Counted from the first letter of the stretch, positions 1 through 11,487 are shown. The stretch is DNA of 64,000 nt from Paraburkholderia domus (GCF_905220705.1 NZ_CAJNAT010000003.1:186001-250000); one strand, 5' to 3'. Numbers and translations are program-made. The notes: generated from the letters alone by a model not told the origin.

Positions 1-1206
1 GGCGACATCGTGCTGCAGATGACGGCCTCGCGCCTCGCCGCTGCGGTTGGCGACGACGGCACGTTGAGCCGCATTGGCGGCGATGAGTTCGTCGTAGTGA
101 TCAAGGGCGACGACGTCGAGAAGCGCGCTGTCACACTCGCCGAAGCTGCTGCCGACGCGTTCGCCAAGCCTTTCGAAGTGCGCGGTAGTTCGTTCGTGTT
201 GCATGCGAGCATCGGCATCGCGCTCTACTCAGTCGCCAACGAGAGCGAGATCGACCTGCTGAAAAAAGCCGACCTCGCCATGTACAGCGCGAAGGACGCG
301 GGCAAGAACTGTTACCAGTTCTATTCGCCGCAGCTGTCGCACCGCGCGGACCATTTGATGAAGTGGGAACAGCAGTTGCGCGTGGCGCTCGCCGAAGGCC
401 AACTGTTTCTCACCTATCAGCCGAAGATCGATCTGACGCGCCGTTGCATCACCGGCTTTGAAGCGCTGGTGCGCTGGAATCATCCGCAACACGGCCTGAT
501 CCCGGCCAACGAATTCATTCCCGTCGCCGAATCCACCGGACTGATCGTGCCGATCGGCGACTTCGTGATCGAGACCGCCTGCCGTCAACTGGCGTTGTGG
601 CAGCAACAGGGCTACGACACGCTATCGCTCGCGGTGAACATCTCCGCGGTGCAGTTCTGGCGCGGCGATCTGTACGAAACCGTCTCGCACGCAATCGAAG
701 AAAGCGGCATCTCCGCGCGCCGTCTCGAACTCGAAATCACCGAGACGGCGATGATGGAATATCCCGAACTCGTCTCGGAGAAGATCTTCGCGTTGAAGCG
801 CCTCGGTGTGCGAATCGCGCTCGACGATTTCGGCACAGGCTATTCGTCGCTCTCTTACCTGAACCGCTTCTCGGTCGACACGCTGAAGGTGGACCGTTCG
901 TTCATCCAGGCGATTCCCGGCGACCGCAGCGTGTGCGTGATGGTCACCGCGATCGTCAATCTGGCGCGCTCGCTCGGACTCACGGTGGTGGTCGAGGGCA
1001 CCGAGACCGAAGAGCAGATCGCGTGGCTCGCCGCGCTGGGCCATATCGAGGCGCAGGGTTTCCTGTTCTCGCGTCCGGTGCCCGTCGACGCGATTCCGGC
1101 ACTTCTCGAACGCTTTGGCGTATGCGGCATGAAGGGTCACCGCGCCACGCGTGAAACCGACAGCACCAGCAGCGTGTCAAGCGCCAGCACGAGCGCCAAT
1201 AGCTGA
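1..1206 (+). CDS. GGDEF-EAL c-di-GMP signalling protein, 3' part only
   Basis: The 5' end lies outside the window; the frame is open from base 1. What remains is the second half of a GGDEF domain (GGDEF at fragment residues 26-30) followed by a complete EAL domain with the hallmark motifs FEALVRW, DDFGTGYSSL, LKVDRSF and QGFLFSRP. The EAL domain should hydrolyse cyclic di-GMP. The GGDEF active-site loop is intact, but the RxxD inhibitory site normally five residues upstream is absent (GDDG there), so the cyclase, if active, would lack that product-inhibition site. The C-terminus ends in a Ser/Thr-rich tail. The missing N-terminus would carry the sensory input, so the signal is unknown. Confidence 0.93.
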   Translation, partial: GDIVLQMTASRLAAAVGDDGTLSRIGGDEFVVVIKGDDVEKRAVTLAEAAADAFAKPFEVRGSSFVLHASIGIALYSVANESEIDLLKKADLAMYSAKDAGKNCYQFYSPQLSHRADHLMKWEQQLRVALAEGQLFLTYQPKIDLTRRCITGFEALVRWNHPQHGLIPANEFIPVAESTGLIVPIGDFVIETACRQLALWQQQGYDTLSLAVNISAVQFWRGDLYETVSHAIEESGISARRLELEITETAMMEYPELVSEKIFALKRLGVRIALDDFGTGYSSLSYLNRFSVDTLKVDRSFIQAIPGDRSVCVMVTAIVNLARSLGLTVVVEGTETEEQIAWLAALGHIEAQGFLFSRPVPVDAIPALLERFGVCGMKGHRATRETDSTSSVSSASTSANS

Positions 1207-1416
1207 TACGGTCCGGCAGTGGCGCGCCTGTCACGCACGGGCGCGCCGCATACAGCGCATAAGCGCCGCCCCCGCGCATATCCAACCGCGGCATCACAAA
1301 ACCAGCTACATTCACGCTGTACTGCGTCACTGCGCGATGCCGGCTGCCGGCCGCGCCAACACACACAATGATGATCTCAGAGGGCGGGCCGCCCGCGTGC
1401 CGGGGCCCGCGGCACC

Positions 1417-2625
1417 ATGCAGACGATCACGGGCCAGGAAGCCGCCAGAAGAGGAAAACGGGAACCGCTATGGACGCTGTTTCGGGTTGTGTTCGGCCTG
1501 TCGGCGTTGTCGTGGGGTGGCCTCGCGCTGATGGCGCAACTTGAAAATCACTATGTAGAGCGCGAGGGACGGCTCTCGCGCGTGGCATTTTCCGATCTGA
1601 TCGCGCTGGCCTGGATGGTGCCCGGGCCGGTGGGCTGCAATGTCGCCGTACAACTGGGGCATGCGCTGCGCGGACGCGCCGGTGCCTGGGTGGCGGGCAT
1701 CGCGAGCGTGCTGCCCTTTTTTACGCTGATGACGCTGTTTGCGATCTTCTATCGCACGCCGCTCGTGCGCGCCGCCGCTTCGCAAACTTTGCTCAATCAC
1801 TTCAGCGTAGTGCTGGCAACACTGATCGCGATCACCTGGTACAAGCAGACGCGCGCGCTGGTGCGCGGCAAGCTAGAATGGACCGCGGCCGTGCTCGGTT
1901 GCGTGGCGCTCTTCTATGCGCACAGTCCCGCGGCCTACGTGGTCATGCTCGGCACGGCCTTCGGCGCCGGCTGGCTGGTCAGCCCGGATCGCAATACGCG
2001 CATCGTCGTGTCGATCGGTCGCGGCGACTGGCAGATGCTGGCGGGCTTGTGCGTGCTGCTGGTGTTGTTCGTCCTGCCGTTGCCGCATCGCTATGAACTG
2101 GCGTTGCTATGGCCGCGGCTGGCCGGTGCAGGCATGACCTTGTTCGGTGGCGGCTTCTCTGCGTTACCGGTGCTCAAGACGCTGTTCGTCACACCGGCGA
2201 TCGGTGTGTCGGATAACGACTTCACCTTGGCGTTTTCGCTATCCCCGTTGTCGCCGGGACCGCTGCTGAATGTGGTGCCGTTCTTCGGCTATCTGGTGGA
2301 TGGCTGGGCAGGTGCGCTGATCGCCACACTCGCGCTTTTTGTGCCGTCGGGCTGCCTCGTGGTGCTGGCGCAGCGGCATCTGCATCAGTTGAAGGCCAAT
2401 CCGCGTTTCGAGCACGGCATGCGGATCTTGCGGGCAGTCACCACTGCCTTTCTTGCGGTCGCCGTACTACGCATTGCCGGGCATGTGCCGTTCAAACCGG
2501 TGTATCTGTTGACGGCCCTGTTCTCCGGCATGTGCTTCGCGAAGCTCAAGGTGCCGGTGTATGTGGTGTACGGGACCGTGGCGATCGTGTGTGGGCTGTG
2601 GCTGGCCTACGGCGCCATGCCGTAG
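1417..2625 (+). CDS. chrA: Chromate transporter, long-chain ChrA type
   Basis: A 402-residue integral membrane protein with two homologous chromate-transport halves. The first carries a PGPVGCNVAVQLG-like loop near residue 70, the second FGGGFSALP and a SPGPLLNVVPFFGY loop near residues 245-290. This two-domain layout and length match the long-chain CHR family that expels chromate across the inner membrane; some relatives may carry sulfate. The ATG at 1417 fits the family N-terminus, but no strong ribosome site precedes it. It follows the GGDEF-EAL gene after 210 bp and converges with the CopD-like gene. No chrB or other chromate-resistance gene is next to it, so a different oxyanion cannot be excluded. 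Confidence 0.88.
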   Translation: MQTITGQEAARRGKREPLWTLFRVVFGLSALSWGGLALMAQLENHYVEREGRLSRVAFSDLIALAWMVPGPVGCNVAVQLGHALRGRAGAWVAGIASVLPFFTLMTLFAIFYRTPLVRAAASQTLLNHFSVVLATLIAITWYKQTRALVRGKLEWTAAVLGCVALFYAHSPAAYVVMLGTAFGAGWLVSPDRNTRIVVSIGRGDWQMLAGLCVLLVLFVLPLPHRYELALLWPRLAGAGMTLFGGGFSALPVLKTLFVTPAIGVSDNDFTLAFSLSPLSPGPLLNVVPFFGYLVDGWAGALIATLALFVPSGCLVVLAQRHLHQLKANPRFEHGMRILRAVTTAFLAVAVLRIAGHVPFKPVYLLTALFSGMCFAKLKVPVYVVYGTVAIVCGLWLAYGAMP

Positions 2626-2658
2626 GCGTTAGTAACTCTCGCTTGATCGCCAGGCTTT

Positions 2659-3117
2659 TCAGAACCCGCGCGACAGCACCGCCACACCGATCGTCACCAC
2701 GCCCAGCACGATATTCACCAGTACCAGACGCCGGATCGTGCCGACTGCCTGGGCGCCGTCCGGCCACTTCTGCGCCTGCACCGCGCGGCGAATACGCGGG
2801 AACACGGCGAAGCGAATGTGCCCGAAGATCAGCATCATCACAATGCCGAGGCCGGCCATGGCATGCAAGGGCCACGTGGCGTGACCGCCGCCGAATTGCA
2901 TCAGCAGGAAGCCGCCGGTGACGAGAATCACCAGCACGGCTGCGGCGACCCAATTGAAGAAGCGGCCGAACACCGATTCCCACAAAGGCAAGCGCAGCTG
3001 TGGCGAGAGATCGGCAATGGCCGGGCGCAGGCAGAAATGCGCGAATACCATCCCGCCCACCCACACCGCGACCGCGAGCAAATGCAAAAAGAGCACGAGT
3101 TCGATAGCTTTGTTCAT
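2659..3117 (-). CDS. CopD-like four-helix membrane protein
   Basis: A protein of 152 residues with four hydrophobic segments (near residues 5-27, 50-75, 83-103, 128-148) and an early HLLAVAVWVGGMVFAHF stretch typical of the CopD/YeaQ-like membrane family, in which conserved His residues near helix ends may bind copper or heme. The start chosen is the ATG at 3117, preceded by GGAGAGGAAAAC; a longer reading frame to 3186 has no ribosome site. It converges on chrA. Function beyond a membrane protein of the CopD superfamily cannot be read from the sequence. Confidence 0.82.
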   Translation of the reverse strand: MNKAIELVLFLHLLAVAVWVGGMVFAHFCLRPAIADLSPQLRLPLWESVFGRFFNWVAAAVLVILVTGGFLLMQFGGGHATWPLHAMAGLGIVMMLIFGHIRFAVFPRIRRAVQAQKWPDGAQAVGTIRRLVLVNIVLGVVTIGVAVLSRGF

Positions 3118-3302
3118 GTTGTTTTCCTCTCCCGACGACGCCATACCGCTTTGACGAATGATATTAATTGCGGCTATTGAGCGCATTCGACCGCGCGCTA
3201 TGCGTGCAGTTCCATGGACTCACGACGTCTTGACATTCTTTGTAGTTCTTATTGCAACGCGCCCGATTACGCGACGGCGCTGCACCCCGGATTTTTGCAA
3301 CG

Positions 3303-3332
3303 CGCGGCGTGCGCGTTAAAGCGCACGCCGCG
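3303..3332 (-). terminator. GC-rich hairpin downstream of parC
   Basis: CGCGGCGTGCGC and GCGCACGCCGCG form a perfect 12-bp stem around a 6-base loop, 35 bases past the parC stop. No T-run follows on either strand, so it may stabilise the mRNA 3' end or act as a weak terminator. Confidence 0.5.
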
Positions 3333-3366
3333 TTCATGCCTGGCTCTACCCTACTTCTATTTCTTA

Positions 3367-5688
3367 TTACGCAGCAACGGGACGCATACCGTCAAGCTTC
3401 ATCTTGCTCTCAGGCGCACGCCCCTTGCGCGCCCGCTTGCCAATATGCGGCGTGAGCGTGACACCGCTCAGCTTCTCTTCATCGACACGGCCACCGCGAC
3501 GCGTACCGATCAACACCACGCCCGCTTTGTTGATGGACAGCGCCTGCACCAGCGTTTCGTTGTCGTCGAGCGCCATCAGCGTGACGCCGCGTCCGCCGCC
3601 CGAAAGCGTCTTCATCTCGTCGAGGCCGAACACCAGCAGGCGTCCGCCCGAGGACAGACACGCGATATGCGTCGCATCCGGCAGCATCGGCATCGGCGCG
3701 AGCGGCGCGGCGCCCGCGTCGATCGTCATGAACGACTTGCCGGCCTTCACGCGGCTCACCATGTCGCCGACCTTGGCGACAAAGCCGAAGCCGTTGCTCG
3801 ATGCAAGCAGCAATGCCTGATCGGCGGAAGCCGCGTAGTAATGCATCAGATGGCTGCCCGACTCGAGTTCGATCAGCGACGTGACCGGCACACCGTCACC
3901 CCGCCCACCCGGCAGCGTGGCAACCGCCACCGAATAGACTCGGCCATTGCTGCCCCACGCGACCAGCGTATCCGGCGTGCGGCACTGGAACGCAGCGTAG
4001 AGTCCGTCGCCGGCCTTGAACGTGAAGCCGGCCACATCCAGGCCATGGCCCTTCAGCGCGCGTACCCAGCCCTTCTGCGACACCACCACCGTAACAGGCT
4101 CGTCGACCACGCGTGCTTCGAACGTGGCGCGCTTTTCCTGCTGGATCAGCGTGCGGCGCTCGTCGCCGTATTGCTTTGCGTCGCCTTCGATTTCCTTGAT
4201 GAGCAGACGCTTCATCGCCGATTCGCTGCCGAGTAATTCTTCGAGCTTGGCCTTCTCGTCGCGCAGTTCGGCCAGTTCCTTCTCGATCTTGATCTTCTCG
4301 AGCCGCGCCAACTGACGCAAACGGATTTCGAGAATGTCTTCGGTCTGCCGGTCCGACAAGCCGAACGCGGCCATCAGCGCGGCCTTCGGTTCGTCCGACT
4401 CGCGGATGATGCGGATGACTTCGTCGATATTCAAAAAGACGATCATCCGGCCTTCGAGAATATGAATCCGGTCGTCGACCTTGCTCAACCGATGACGTGT
4501 GCGGCGTGTAACCGTCGCGAAGCGGAACGCGATCCACTCGTGGATGATTTCGCTCAAGCCCTTCTGACGCGGCCGGCCATCGCCGCCCACCATCACCATA
4601 TTGAGCGACGCGTTCGATTCGAGGCTCGTATGCGCGAGCAACGTGTTGACGAAATCGGTCTGATCGATGCGGCTCGACTTCGGCTCGAACACGAGACGCA
4701 CCGGCGCGTCTCTGCCCGACTCGTCGCGCACCGCGTCGAGCAGTGCAAGCATGGTCTGCTTGGTCTGCAACTGTTCAGGCGTGAGCGCCTTCTTGCCGAG
4801 CTTGATCTTCGGGTTGGTCTGCTCTTCGATTTCTTCGAGCACCTTCTGCGCGGCCGTGTTCGGCGGCAGTTCGGTGATCACGAGTTGCCACTGGCCGCGT
4901 GCGAGCTCTTCGATCTTCCAGCGGGCGCGCACCTTCAGGCTGCCACGACCGCTTTCGTAGGCCGCGGAAATCTCGGCGTCGCTCGAAATGATCTGGCCGC
5001 CGCCCGGAAAGTCCGGCCCGGCGATGTGTTGCATCAACTCGGCGTGCTCGATCTTCGGATTACGGATCATCGCGACCGCCGCTGCCGCCACTTCACGCAG
5101 GTTGTGTGACGGGATTTCCGTGGCCAGCCCCACCGCAATGCCGGATGCGCCGTTCAGCAACACGAACGGCAAACGTCCGGGCAGGAGCCTCGGCTCATCG
5201 AACTCGCCGTCGTAGTTCTTCATGAAGTCGACCGTGCCCTGGTCGATCTCATCGAGCAGCAGCTTCGCGATCGGCGTCAGGCGCGCTTCGGTGTACCGCA
5301 TCGCCGCTGCGCCGTCGCCGTCGCGCGAGCCGAAGTTGCCCTGGCCGTCGATCAGCGGATAGCGCATCGAGAAGTCTTGCGCGAGACGCACGAGTGCGTC
5401 GTACGCCGACTGGTCACCGTGCGGGTGGTACTTACCCAGCACGTCGCCGACCACGCGCGCCGACTTCACGGGCTTGGCGTTATCGCCGAGGCCCATGTCG
5501 TTCATGGCGTACAGGATGCGGCGCTGCACCGGCTTCTGGCCGTCGCACACATCGGGCAGCGCGCGGCCCTTGACCACGCTCACTGCGTAGTCGAGGTACT
5601 GGCGTTCCGCATAATTGCCGAGCGTCAGGAAGTCGCCTTCCGGGGGCGGCGGCTCGGTGAAAAGGTCGAGAGTGTTATCGTCGTCCAT
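3367..5688 (-). CDS. parC: DNA topoisomerase IV subunit A
   Basis: A 773-residue subunit that cuts and rejoins DNA in the ParC2-ParE2 enzyme, decatenating daughter chromosomes. The N-terminus has the GyrA/ParC winged-helix region with [12 protein letters not shown] and the [10 protein letters not shown] segment carrying the catalytic tyrosine. A coiled coil follows near residues 430-500, then a shortened beta-pinwheel C-terminal domain. The length is slightly above E. coli ParC (752) and too short for GyrA. It lies 67 bp downstream of parE on the same strand, so the two are probably co-transcribed. At the position equivalent to E. coli ParC Ser80, a quinolone contact, the residue is Gln. Confidence 0.97.
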   Translation of the reverse strand: MDDDNTLDLFTEPPPPEGDFLTLGNYAERQYLDYAVSVVKGRALPDVCDGQKPVQRRILYAMNDMGLGDNAKPVKSARVVGDVLGKYHPHGDQSAYDALVRLAQDFSMRYPLIDGQGNFGSRDGDGAAAMRYTEARLTPIAKLLLDEIDQGTVDFMKNYDGEFDEPRLLPGRLPFVLLNGASGIAVGLATEIPSHNLREVAAAAVAMIRNPKIEHAELMQHIAGPDFPGGGQIISSDAEISAAYESGRGSLKVRARWKIEELARGQWQLVITELPPNTAAQKVLEEIEEQTNPKIKLGKKALTPEQLQTKQTMLALLDAVRDESGRDAPVRLVFEPKSSRIDQTDFVNTLLAHTSLESNASLNMVMVGGDGRPRQKGLSEIIHEWIAFRFATVTRRTRHRLSKVDDRIHILEGRMIVFLNIDEVIRIIRESDEPKAALMAAFGLSDRQTEDILEIRLRQLARLEKIKIEKELAELRDEKAKLEELLGSESAMKRLLIKEIEGDAKQYGDERRTLIQQEKRATFEARVVDEPVTVVVSQKGWVRALKGHGLDVAGFTFKAGDGLYAAFQCRTPDTLVAWGSNGRVYSVAVATLPGGRGDGVPVTSLIELESGSHLMHYYAASADQALLLASSNGFGFVAKVGDMVSRVKAGKSFMTIDAGAAPLAPMPMLPDATHIACLSSGGRLLVFGLDEMKTLSGGGRGVTLMALDDNETLVQALSINKAGVVLIGTRRGGRVDEEKLSGVTLTPHIGKRARKGRAPESKMKLDGMRPVAA

Positions 5689-5755
5689 CTAGATTCCGTA
5701 TCCGTGTTTGGCGTGAAGTTTCATGCGAAGGCAGAGCGTTGTTAAGAACGCTCGC

Positions 5756-7741
5756 TCAGATATCCGCTTCCACTTCGTTGCCCTTTTCTTCCAGCCAGCT
5801 GCGCCGCGACGCCGCTTCACCCTTGCCCATCAGCATCGTCATGCGCGCCACCGTGGCGTCATAGTCGAGTTCGCCGAGTGCCACGGGCGTCAGCCGTCGT
5901 GTATCGGGGTTCATCGTGGTGTCCCACAGCTGCTCCGCGCTCATTTCACCGAGGCCTTTGAAGCGGCTGATGGACCACTGTGTCTCGCGTACGCCGTCCT
6001 TGCGCAGCTTGTCGAGGATCGCCTCGAGTTCGCCTGCGTCGAGTGCGTAGAGTTTTTGCGCCGGCTTCTTGCCGCGCGCGGGTGCATCGACCCGGAACAA
6101 CGGCGGACGCGCCACGCACACATGCCCGCGCTCGATCAACTGCGGGAAATGCTTGAAGAAGAGCGTGAGCAACAGCACCTGGATGTGCGAACCGTCGACG
6201 TCAGCGTCCGACAAGATGCAAATCTTGCCGTAGCGCAGATTCGACAGATCGACCTTGTCGTCAGGGCTATGCGGATCGACGCCGATCGCCACCGAAATGT
6301 CGTGCACTTCGTTGTTGGCGAACAGGCGGTCGCGCTCGGTTTCCCACGTGTTCAGCACCTTGCCGCGCAGCGGCAGGATCGCCTGGTATTCCTTGTCGCG
6401 GCCCATCTTCGCCGAGCCGCCCGCCGAGTCACCCTCGACGAGGAACAGTTCGTTGCGGCCGATTTCCGTCGATTCGCAATCGGTCAGCTTGCCCGGCAGA
6501 ACGGCCACGCCCGAACTCTTGCGCTTCTCGACCTTCTGGCCGGCGCGGGTACGTGCCTGGGCCTGTTTGATGACGAGGTCGGCGAGTTTCTTGCCGTGCT
6601 CGACGTGCTGATTCAGCCACAGCTCCAGGGCCGGCCGCGAGAACGACGACACCAGTTTCACCGCATCACGGCTATTCAGGCGCTCCTTGATCTGACCTTG
6701 GAATTGCGGATCGAGCACCTTCGCCGACAAAACGAACGACACGCGCGCGAACACGTCTTCCGCCAGCAGCTTCACGCCCTTCGGCTGCAGATTATGCAAC
6801 TCGACAAAGCTCTTCACTGCCTGGAACAGACCGTCACGCAAACCGGACTCGTGCGTACCACCGGCAGGCGTCGGAATCAGATTGACGTACGACTCGCGCA
6901 TGAGCGTGCCTTCTTCGCTCCACGCGACGACCCACGTAGCGCCCTCACCTTCAGCAAACGTCTCTTCGCTGGTGCGCGCGTTTTCGACATAGCGCTCGCC
7001 TTCGAACAGCGGAATCAGCAGATCGCTGCCGTTCATACCTTCGAGCAGGTAGCCGCGCAAACCGTCTTCGTATTTCCAGCTTTGCGTTTCGCCGGTTTTC
7101 TCGTTGATCAGCGTGACTTCGACGCCGGGCAACAGCACCGCTTTCGAGCGCAGCAGACGTTGCAATTCGCCGAGCGGCAGGTTCGGCGAATCGAAATACT
7201 TCGGATTTGCCCACGCGGTGACGCGCGTACCGGACTTCTTGTCGCCTTTGGCCGCGGGGCGTACTTCAAGCTGCTTCGCGACGTCGCCGTTGGCGAAACT
7301 CAGATCGGCGATTTTGCCGTCGCGCCACACGGTGACGTCGAGGCGGGTGGACAGCGCGTTGGTGACCGACACGCCGACGCCGTGCAGGCCGCCCGAGAAC
7401 GTGTAGGCGCCGCCGGCGGCTTTATCGAACTTGCCGCCCGCGTGCAGACGCGTGAAAACGATCTCGACAACCGGCACGCCTTCTTCCGGATGCATGCCGA
7501 ACGGAATGCCACGGCCGTCGTCTTCGACCGAGACCGAATGGTCCGCGTGCAGCGTGACCGTGATTTGCCGGCCGTGGCCGCCAAGGGCCTCGTCCGACGC
7601 GTTGTCGATAACTTCCTGAATGATATGCAGCGGATTTTCGGTGCGGGTGTACATCCCGGGCCGTTGCTTGACCGGCTCCAGGCCCTTCAACACCTTGATC
7701 GACGCTTCGCTATACGCGGCGTTTGGCTTTTTCGTAGACAT
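5756..7741 (-). CDS. parE: DNA topoisomerase IV subunit B
   Basis: A 661-residue ATPase subunit of topoisomerase IV. The GHKL ATP-binding motifs are visible (IDNASDEALGG; DDGRGIPFGMHPEEG; GGLHGVGVSVTNALS). The TOPRIM metal-binding segments follow: LVEGDSAGGSAKMGR, then SDADVDGSHIQVLLLTL. The short GyrB/ParE C-terminal domain has RFKGLGEMSAEQLW. The length fits ParE and lacks the GyrB insertion of about 170 residues. It is the first gene of the parE-parC pair. A cluster of inverted GTGGACAA/TTGTCCAC repeats lies 28-62 bp upstream of its start. Confidence 0.97.
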   Translation of the reverse strand: MSTKKPNAAYSEASIKVLKGLEPVKQRPGMYTRTENPLHIIQEVIDNASDEALGGHGRQITVTLHADHSVSVEDDGRGIPFGMHPEEGVPVVEIVFTRLHAGGKFDKAAGGAYTFSGGLHGVGVSVTNALSTRLDVTVWRDGKIADLSFANGDVAKQLEVRPAAKGDKKSGTRVTAWANPKYFDSPNLPLGELQRLLRSKAVLLPGVEVTLINEKTGETQSWKYEDGLRGYLLEGMNGSDLLIPLFEGERYVENARTSEETFAEGEGATWVVAWSEEGTLMRESYVNLIPTPAGGTHESGLRDGLFQAVKSFVELHNLQPKGVKLLAEDVFARVSFVLSAKVLDPQFQGQIKERLNSRDAVKLVSSFSRPALELWLNQHVEHGKKLADLVIKQAQARTRAGQKVEKRKSSGVAVLPGKLTDCESTEIGRNELFLVEGDSAGGSAKMGRDKEYQAILPLRGKVLNTWETERDRLFANNEVHDISVAIGVDPHSPDDKVDLSNLRYGKICILSDADVDGSHIQVLLLTLFFKHFPQLIERGHVCVARPPLFRVDAPARGKKPAQKLYALDAGELEAILDKLRKDGVRETQWSISRFKGLGEMSAEQLWDTTMNPDTRRLTPVALGELDYDATVARMTMLMGKGEAASRRSWLEEKGNEVEADI

Positions 7742-8158
7742 GGTTGACTCGGGTGCGTCGGTTCATCGTTGTCCACAGGTCCTGTGGACAGGTCCGTGGA
7801 CAATGCGTTGAGTTTTCAAAAAAAGCGAAACGAAACAACGGGGTTAGATGAGGTGCCCGCAGTGCGGGCAAGCTGTTTTGTCGCCTGGCTTCCCATTGGC
7901 TCACTCGACGGCGGCTCGACGCCGGTTCTACAGCCCGGCAACGGCCAGCCGGTGCGAACGCCGGGGGAAGCCTGTTCGCGGGGTATTTTACTGATTTCGA
8001 TACAGGCGGCAATTCACGACGTGCGGGATTGGCCATTTGGATAAGGGCCGGCGCTCGGGTGCGGCCTATTATGAGACCGCGATGAGGCTGCGCCGCAGCC
8101 CCGGCCCTTAGCCTCGACGTGACGTCGGCGCAACCTCGGATCGCGCCGACTCCGTGCG
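7742..8158. other. Intergenic region upstream of parE
   Basis: A 417-bp gap between the parE start and the uup stop, both genes on the minus strand. It contains the TTGTCCAC repeat cluster at 7769-7803 and a perfect 10-bp inverted repeat (TAAGGGCCGG at 8042-8051, CCGGCCCTTA at 8101-8110) separated by 49 bases, probably at the 3' end of the uup transcript. No convincing gene is present. Confidence 0.6.
7769..7803. promoter_or_regulatory. Inverted TTGTCCAC boxes upstream of parE
   Basis: TTGTCCACA at 7769, TGTGGACA at 7783 and CGTGGACAA at 7795 give three copies of an 8-9-base box in alternating orientation, the outer two forming a perfect inverted repeat. Each differs by one or two bases from the DnaA box TTATCCACA. 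They lie just upstream of parE, where a repressor, or DnaA acting as a regulator, could bind. Confidence 0.4.
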
Positions 8159-10081
<1,923 letters not shown>

Positions 10082-10202
10082 GGAGAATTGGAGAAGACAG
10101 CGATGAGTCGGAACTGCTCATTGTACCGGGCGCACGGGCGGGTGCCTGTCTGCCGGAAGAGATAGGCTGAATGGCCGGCTTGCAAAATGGATACTGAGTG
10201 CG

Positions 10203-10239
10203 AAAACGCGGCCGGGCGGTGCGTGCACACGCCCGGCCG
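10203..10239 (-). terminator. Terminator after the DUF4399 gene
   Basis: CGGCCGGGCG (10209-10218) and CGCCCGGCCG (10230-10239) form a perfect 10-bp stem; on the minus strand it is followed by CGTTTTCG. It lies between the DUF4399 stop and the uup start. Confidence 0.6.
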
Positions 10240-10261
10240 GCCGTTCATCCGTGCGACACGC

Positions 10262-10663
10262 TTACTTCACGTGCACCGTGATGGTCTTGCTCATCTCCGG
10301 GCCATACGAACGATGCGCGCCGTCGCCGAATTGCAGCGTCAGGGTGTGGTCACCCGGCGGCAGCGTCAGATCGGTTTCGGTCTGGCCTTTGCCGAAGTGA
10401 AGCGATTTGTCGTTAGCGGGGATGACTTCGCCCTTGGGAAGCGGCTTGCCGTCGATCAGCAGATGATGGTGGCCCGTGCCTTCCGTCATCGTGCCGGCTG
10501 GCGCGATCGTCATTCCTTCGACGCCAAACACCACGTGCACCGGATTGCTGACGGTTGCGCCGTCCGCCGGCTGCACGAAAGACACCCCGGCGGCCTGTGC
10601 CGCGCCCGATACGGCGAGCAGCCCGGCCAGTACCGTACCGGCCAACCATTTGTTTTTAAACAT
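10262..10663 (-). CDS. Secreted DUF4399 protein
   Basis: A 133-residue protein with a clear Sec signal peptide (KNKW, then hydrophobic AGTVLAGLLAVSGAAQA, cleaved near residue 23). The mature part begins VSFVQPADGATV and includes GTGHHHLLIDG, matching the DUF4399 family of small periplasmic beta-sandwich proteins, which often carry a His cluster. The family function is not established; the His-rich loop suggests metal binding. The start at 10663 is set by an AAGGAG ribosome site; the longer frame to 10807 has none. It is divergent from the rubredoxin gene. Confidence 0.88.
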   Translation of the reverse strand: MFKNKWLAGTVLAGLLAVSGAAQAAGVSFVQPADGATVSNPVHVVFGVEGMTIAPAGTMTEGTGHHHLLIDGKPLPKGEVIPANDKSLHFGKGQTETDLTLPPGDHTLTLQFGDGAHRSYGPEMSKTITVHVK

Positions 10664-10989
10664 CGTTTTTCTCCTTTTTGGGAAACGAGAGTCATGCGCG
10701 GGCCATGCAGACGGCGATGGCGGCTCCAGCCGTCTGAGGCCGATCGTCGCAATGCATGCCAGGCGCCCGGCGCGCCTGTCCAAAAGATGAGCTACGGATC
10801 GAAGCATACACGCTGTGTATGACGGGGTCCGTTACGCGGATCCGGACGCGTCTCAGGCGCTTTGCGGCGATGCCACATCGGCAATTTGCGGCCCGTTTGT
10901 CAAATTCCGGTAATATTGCGGGTCGCCGCCGTGCCCAAAAAAGGGGCAGACTGGGCGGATCAATGCACTGAACCAAAGAAGAGTACGTC
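10664..10989. other. Divergent intergenic region, DUF4399 / rubredoxin
   Basis: 326 bp between two divergent genes. It holds a short palindrome at 10806-10820 (ATACAC-GCT-GTGTAT) and a TAATAT -10-like hexamer at 10911-10916, with TTGCGG 19 bases upstream as a poor -35, giving a possible rubredoxin promoter about 70 bases before its start codon. No gene is apparent. Confidence 0.5.
10806..10820. promoter_or_regulatory. Operator-like palindrome
   Basis: A perfect 6-3-6 inverted repeat, ATACAC-GCT-GTGTAT, in the divergent region between the DUF4399 and rubredoxin genes. Its size fits a dimeric repressor site. The bound factor is unknown. Confidence 0.35.
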
Positions 10990-11181
10990 GTGAGCGAAGT
11001 AATTGAAGTGATTGAATATAAGAGCTGGGTCTGCCTGATTTGCGGCTGGATCTACAACGAAGAAGAAGGCCTTCCCGAAGAAGGTATCGCCCCGGGCACG
11101 CGCTTCGCCGCGATTCCGGACGACTGGCGCTGCCCGCTGTGCGATGTAGGCAAGGCGGAGTTTGCGGTGGTGGAATTCTGA
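10990..11181 (+). CDS. Rubredoxin
   Basis: A 63-residue electron-transfer protein with two Cys-x2-Cys knuckles (CLICG and CPLCD) that hold a single iron. The intervening WIYNEEEGLPEEGIAPGT and IPDDWRCPLC stretches are classic rubredoxin. The start is GTG at 10990, preceded by AAGAG about 10 bases upstream. Partners may be alkane or fatty-acid hydroxylases or oxidative-stress enzymes, but none lies nearby. A terminator hairpin follows about 58 bases after the stop. Confidence 0.95.
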   Translation: MSEVIEVIEYKSWVCLICGWIYNEEEGLPEEGIAPGTRFAAIPDDWRCPLCDVGKAEFAVVEF

Positions 11182-11238
11182 GTTAGCTCGATTGAGCCGG
11201 GGGTGCGCTGGTTGATGTAGCGCGCCGGGCGGTTCGCG

Positions 11239-11275
11239 CGGCCCAGTGGGTGATGCCTGCTGGGCCGTTTGCTTT
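11239..11275 (+). terminator. Rubredoxin terminator
   Basis: CGGCCCAG and CTGGGCCG form a perfect 8-bp stem with a 13-base loop, followed by TTTGCTTTG on the plus strand. Confidence 0.7.
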
Positions 11276-11319
11276 GTGGGACGGGCTTTGCAGCCCTCCT
11301 CGCAGCTGGGCGTGTTTGA

Positions 11320-11325
11320 TATACT
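11320..11325 (+). promoter_or_regulatory. -10-like element upstream of tRNA-Arg
   Basis: A TATACT hexamer in a GTTTGATATACTCTGCG context, about 88 bases before the mature tRNA. No good -35 at 16-18 bases; assignment rests on the -10 and its position. Confidence 0.4.
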
Positions 11326-11412
11326 CTGCGCTCGCTGGCGAATTTGGACTCGCCGGATCCTGCTTGGGGTTGTGAGTCGGCGGGATTGCAGCGATTATTT
11401 CAGTTTGGTCCT

Positions 11413-11487
11413 CTCCCTGTAGTTCAATGGATAGAACAAGTGCCTCCTAAGCGCTAGATACAGGTTCGATTCCTGTCAGGGGGACCA
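11413..11487 (+). tRNA. tRNA-Arg (anticodon CCT)
   Basis: 75 bases fold into a full cloverleaf. The acceptor CTCCCTG pairs with CAGGGGG, followed by discriminator A and an encoded CCA. The D stem is GTTC/GAAC, the anticodon stem AGTGC/GCGCT with loop CTCCTAA (anticodon CCT, reading AGG), and the T stem ACAGG/CCTGT with loop TTCGATT. AGG is a rare codon in high-GC genomes. The gene stands alone and is followed by a good terminator. Confidence 0.97.

Noticed and set aside
7769..7803. Replication origin
   Set aside because: Only a few imperfect DnaA-like boxes; there is no dnaA, dnaN, gidA or AT-rich unwinding region here.
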